Source: Indolivaga alginatilytica
GTDB lineage: Bacteria > Bacteroidota > Bacteroidia > Bacteroidales > Dysgonomonadaceae
Length of the DNA stretch: 64,000 bases
Reading direction: 5' to 3'
Assembly (NCBI RefSeq): GCF_003201355.1
Contig: NZ_QICL01000021.1
Location: 17,479 to 81,478 of the forward strand
The notes under the pieces are model-generated. The model was given only the letters and a program-made list of their open reading frames with translations, was not told where the DNA came from and made no database searches. Position 1 is the stretch's first letter. Each line of letters begins with the position of its first letter. Shown here one piece after another: positions 61,753-64,000 of the stretch. The position numbers were made by a program, and so were the translations under genes.

Positions 61753-63213
61753 TTACAGGCTATCTCCAAAGTCTTCTCTGAACTTTGCCATTAGTTGTTG
61801 AGGCCAGTCGTTGATAGGAGCTAAACCTCCCATAAAGAAGCGAAGCACAGGCGGCTCGTAGACAAATTTAAGTCCTCCTATTAAGTGGCGGTTATCGAAT
61901 AACCATGTCAAACGGTCTTCCACATATTTAATTTGCGATAGTGTAAATACACGGCGGGGAACGGCCAGACGCAATAGTTCCATATCGGCATAGGTTTCGT
62001 TACCGTATTCGTCACGCTGATTCGATACCGACCCCCGTTCCATACCACGTACACCCGAAATAAGAAAGAATGCGGCAGCCAGTGCTCCGGCAGGATATTG
62101 CGATTGAGGAATATGTGCACATATTTGCATGGCATCCACATGACAACCCAATACTCCCGGAGGTGTAACTACGGGAATGCCTTTACTCTCCAAAGCATTT
62201 ACAAGATAAGCGATGAATTGCGGACTTTGACAAATCATACTTTCATCGAGAGTTTCGTATAATCCTACGGCAATAGCTTCCACTTCCCGCACCGACATAC
62301 CTCCATAGGTAAGGAAACCTTCGAAAAGGGGTACAAGAGGTTCCAGTTCCCTATAAATAGCTTCGTTGTTGGTACAGATACCACCCCCGCGTGAAGAGCT
62401 TAATTTACGTGCCGAGAAATACACCAAATCAGCCAGATCGGTCATACAAAGCAGAATATCTGCCATCGAGGTTTCTTTGAATTCCTCTTCACGCTGTTTT
62501 ACCAGCCATGCATTTTCTCCTATCAAACTGGCATCCAGTACCAAGGGTATTTTATATTTATCGGCAATAGCACGTACTCCACGTAAATTTTCTATAGAAA
62601 ACGGTTGACCGCCAATCAGGTTTGTAGAGGCTTCCATGCGAATGTACGGAATTCTGGCGGCGGTATGTTTCAAGATACATTCTTCGAGTTTCTCCAGATT
62701 CATATTTCCTTTGAACGGGTGCTTGCTGTTGATAACATAAGCTTCGTCATACAAAAGTTCTTCAATACGTCCTCCGTATTGGGTAATATGTGCCATAGCC
62801 GTTGTAAAGTGGTAGTTCATGGGTACTACACTGCCTTTTTTTACATAAGCATTCGATATTATATTTTCGGCAGCACGCCCTTGGTGCACAGGCAGCAGGT
62901 ATTTTTTTCCTAAAACATCTAATACGGCTTTTTGAAAACGAACGAAACTCTGCGATCCGGCATAGGCATCGTCAGCCATCATCATGGCTCCCAATTGACG
63001 GTCGCTCATAGCATTGGTTCCGCTATCGGTAAGCATATCGAGAAATACATCTTTGGTATCGAGTCGGAATGTGTTAAACCCTCCTTCATATAAGGCTTCG
63101 AGACGACGTTCGATAGGAACTAAATGTAATTTTTGTACAATACGCACTTTGTGAAGTTCAAGAGGAATGTTTTCTCCGCTATAAAATTTAATTTTCTCGC
63201 TTTCGTTTAGCAT
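61753..63213 (-). CDS. Divergent tryptophanase/tyrosine phenol-lyase-family PLP enzyme
   Basis: A 486-residue aminotransferase-fold beta-eliminating lyase. Family motifs: LDMLTDSGTNAMSDRQ (residues ~58-73), VHQGRAAENII (109-119, phosphate-binding), the PLP aspartate D227 in PLVLDASLIGENA, and the PLP lysine K270 in FSARKLSSSRGGG. Substrate-site residues are mixed: R393 in GVRGMERGS is at the position that is Arg in tyrosine phenol-lyases and Ile in tryptophanases, yet the Arg usually three residues after D227 is Leu230. The usual S-x-K-K-D is S-A-R-K-L. So this is neither a classical TnaA nor a classical Tpl. It may act on another amino acid, giving pyruvate and ammonia. Confidence 0.82.
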   Translation of the reverse strand: MLNESEKIKFYSGENIPLELHKVRIVQKLHLVPIERRLEALYEGGFNTFRLDTKDVFLDMLTDSGTNAMSDRQLGAMMMADDAYAGSQSFVRFQKAVLDVLGKKYLLPVHQGRAAENIISNAYVKKGSVVPMNYHFTTAMAHITQYGGRIEELLYDEAYVINSKHPFKGNMNLEKLEECILKHTAARIPYIRMEASTNLIGGQPFSIENLRGVRAIADKYKIPLVLDASLIGENAWLVKQREEEFKETSMADILLCMTDLADLVYFSARKLSSSRGGGICTNNEAIYRELEPLVPLFEGFLTYGGMSVREVEAIAVGLYETLDESMICQSPQFIAYLVNALESKGIPVVTPPGVLGCHVDAMQICAHIPQSQYPAGALAAAFFLISGVRGMERGSVSNQRDEYGNETYADMELLRLAVPRRVFTLSQIKYVEDRLTWLFDNRHLIGGLKFVYEPPVLRFFMGGLAPINDWPQQLMAKFREDFGDSL

Positions 63214-63369
63214 AGTATTATCTTATTTGATTTTAAATTAGGCTATCATTTTATCCAACCTTGCCCTATAGGAATAGACTTGTGTGTCTGCCCAATTACA
63301 GGGTGAACACACAGGTTCGTCCTTAGATCGGTAGGTTTGAGACTTTAGGCTTTGTAAACATAAAAATAA

Positions 63370-63385
63370 TTTGTCAATTGACAAA
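63370..63385. promoter_or_regulatory. Perfect 16-bp palindrome upstream of the lyase gene
   Basis: TTTGTCAATTGACAAA, about 157 bp upstream of the lyase start codon; possible operator for a dimeric regulator such as the nearby TetR protein. Inference only. Confidence 0.35.
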
Positions 63386-63470
63386 AAAGAAATTTACCCA
63401 AAATGAGAGTAAAAGAGACTATTAATCAATAAAATGTTGGGGAAAGCCCGAAAAATAAAAGAAAATACTA

Positions 63471-63551
63471 AGAGCCTGTTTAAATTTTAGCGAAAATATT
63501 TATTACAGGCTTTTTCGAATTAGTCTTAGCTATAAAATTTAAACAGACTCT
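63471..63551. mobile_element. AGAGCCTG MITE-like element, short form
   Basis: 81 bp with the same ends as 61541-61737 and an internal deletion; flanked on both sides by TA, the target type of IS630/Tc1-like elements, although the longer copy does not show a clean TA pair. Confidence 0.65.
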
Positions 63552-63597
63552 TAGATTCAGTTGTGTTTTGTGTGATGTAGTTTCGTAATTAAATAAT

Positions 63598-63673
63598 TGG
63601 TCGGGATGAGACGACTCGAACGTCCGACCTCCACGTCCCGAACGTGGCGCGCTGCCAACTGTGCTATATCCCG
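63598..63673 (-). tRNA. tRNA-Pro(CGG)
   Basis: 76 nt on the minus strand including the encoded CCA. The acceptor stem starts CGGGATA and pairs with CATCCCG (one mismatch at the last pair), D-arm GCACAGTTGGCAGCGC, anticodon stem CCACG/CGTGG with loop TTCGGGA (anticodon CGG), T-arm GGACG-TTCGAGT-CGTC. Standard cloverleaf by eye. Confidence 0.93.
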
Positions 63674-64000
63674 AAGTATTGTATTACAAAAATAAGGATT
63701 CAGACCTTTTATTGCTTTGGTAAATATACTAAAATTTATCTATCAGTATACAGTAATCAGTAGGGGCTGACCTGCGGTTTGTCCGAATCGGTAAACAGTA
63801 AATAAGAGAAAATCAAATCCATAAAAAAAGTGTTACTTTTGTTACTTTTGTCCATAGTACATGACAAAAAGAGGCACTAAATTGATATAATTATTTGAAT
63901 ATAAGTTTTTTAATATTTTGAAAAGACCTTGATTTTTCGTATCTTAGAAAGAAAAACTGGGGAGTTTTTCAAGATATGCAAACCAAGGTCTCAGACAAAA
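63674..64000. other. Gene-free right end of the window
   Basis: 327 bp with a decayed GGTCTGAGACC element (63696-63730, TTCAGACC, TTTTATTGCTTTGGTAAATA), a GTAGGGGC-type relic (TAGGGGCTGACCTGCGG, about 63761), an AAAAAGTGTTACTTTTGTTAC tract (about 63828-63850), and the beginning of another GGTCTCAGAC copy at 63984 that is cut by the window end. Confidence 0.55.

Larger units (their letters stand above)
63214..63597. other. Region upstream of the lyase gene
   Basis: 384 bp holding a GTAGGGGC-family fragment (63265-63325), a perfect palindrome TTTGTCAATTGACAAA (63370-63385) and the short AGAGCCTG element (63471-63551). No gene seen. Confidence 0.6.

Overview
The window is AT-rich DNA from a member of the Bacteroidota, most probably a Bacteroidales genus close to Dysgonomonas or Porphyromonas relatives; the species cannot be fixed from the sequence alone. 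Evidence: a PorZ-type component of the type IX secretion system, a lipoprotein TamA (TamL), a GG-leader peptide with a SPASM-containing partner, Bacteroidota -7 promoter boxes (TAnnTTTG) ahead of many genes, and conserved Bacteroidales clusters (dapB-lepB-lepB-wbqC; mnmG-apt-uvrC-dtd-mazG-deoC; polyprenyl synthase/polA). There is no plasmid, prophage or transposase gene. It reads as ordinary chromosome interrupted by many small non-coding repeats.

Layout. 1-3065 (minus): polysaccharide export protein (cut by the window edge) and UDP-glucose dehydrogenase. 3269-8199 (plus): PorZ and TamL, envelope biogenesis. 8422-11010 (plus): a small cassette made of a polypeptide-GalNAc-transferase-like glycosyltransferase, a 77-residue Cys/Ser/Thr-rich GG-leader peptide and a radical-SAM-like protein whose catalytic cysteines are lost but whose SPASM cysteines are complete; this is the best candidate for an unusual system. 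11189-20749: guaB, two paralogous GT39-type membrane glycosyltransferases, cysS, an AlkD-like protein and an M16 peptidase. 21013-25860: a beta-barrel protein, then the minus-strand cluster dapB-lepB-lepB2-wbqC, in which the second signal peptidase has lost both catalytic residues. 26964-37634: cutC, mnmG, apt, uvrC, an HdeD-like protein, an XRE regulator, dtd (with an altered Gly-Pro motif), mazG-like and deoC. 38206-49678: polyprenyl synthase, polA, membrane proteins, a radical SAM protein, redox enzymes, an M48 peptidase and ychF. 50099-54964: lipoproteins, a phosphatase, an acyltransferase and an rRNA-methyltransferase-like protein. 55413-60157: an ECF sigma/anti-sigma operon, twin tiny lipoproteins and a TPR protein. 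60551-63673: a TetR regulator, a divergent tryptophanase/tyrosine-phenol-lyase family enzyme and tRNA-Pro.

Two signals suggest that the window lies near the replication origin. Twin ParB-type parS sites sit in inverted orientation between mnmG and apt (29922-29957). A gene-free stretch (53528-54061) carries five exact copies of the DnaA-box-like 9-mer TTATCAACA on both strands beside an AT-rich tract.

The intergenic space is dominated by repeat families: about 17-19 copies of an ~85-bp element that combines a GGTCTGAGACC palindrome with a promoter-like TACTTTGG box, two copies of a 400-500 bp element with terminal inverted repeats, two copies of a small AGAGCCTGTTTAAA element, several GTAGGGGC elements and AAAGTGACAAAAGTAACA tracts. 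Several of them sit directly at gene ends and probably serve as terminators.
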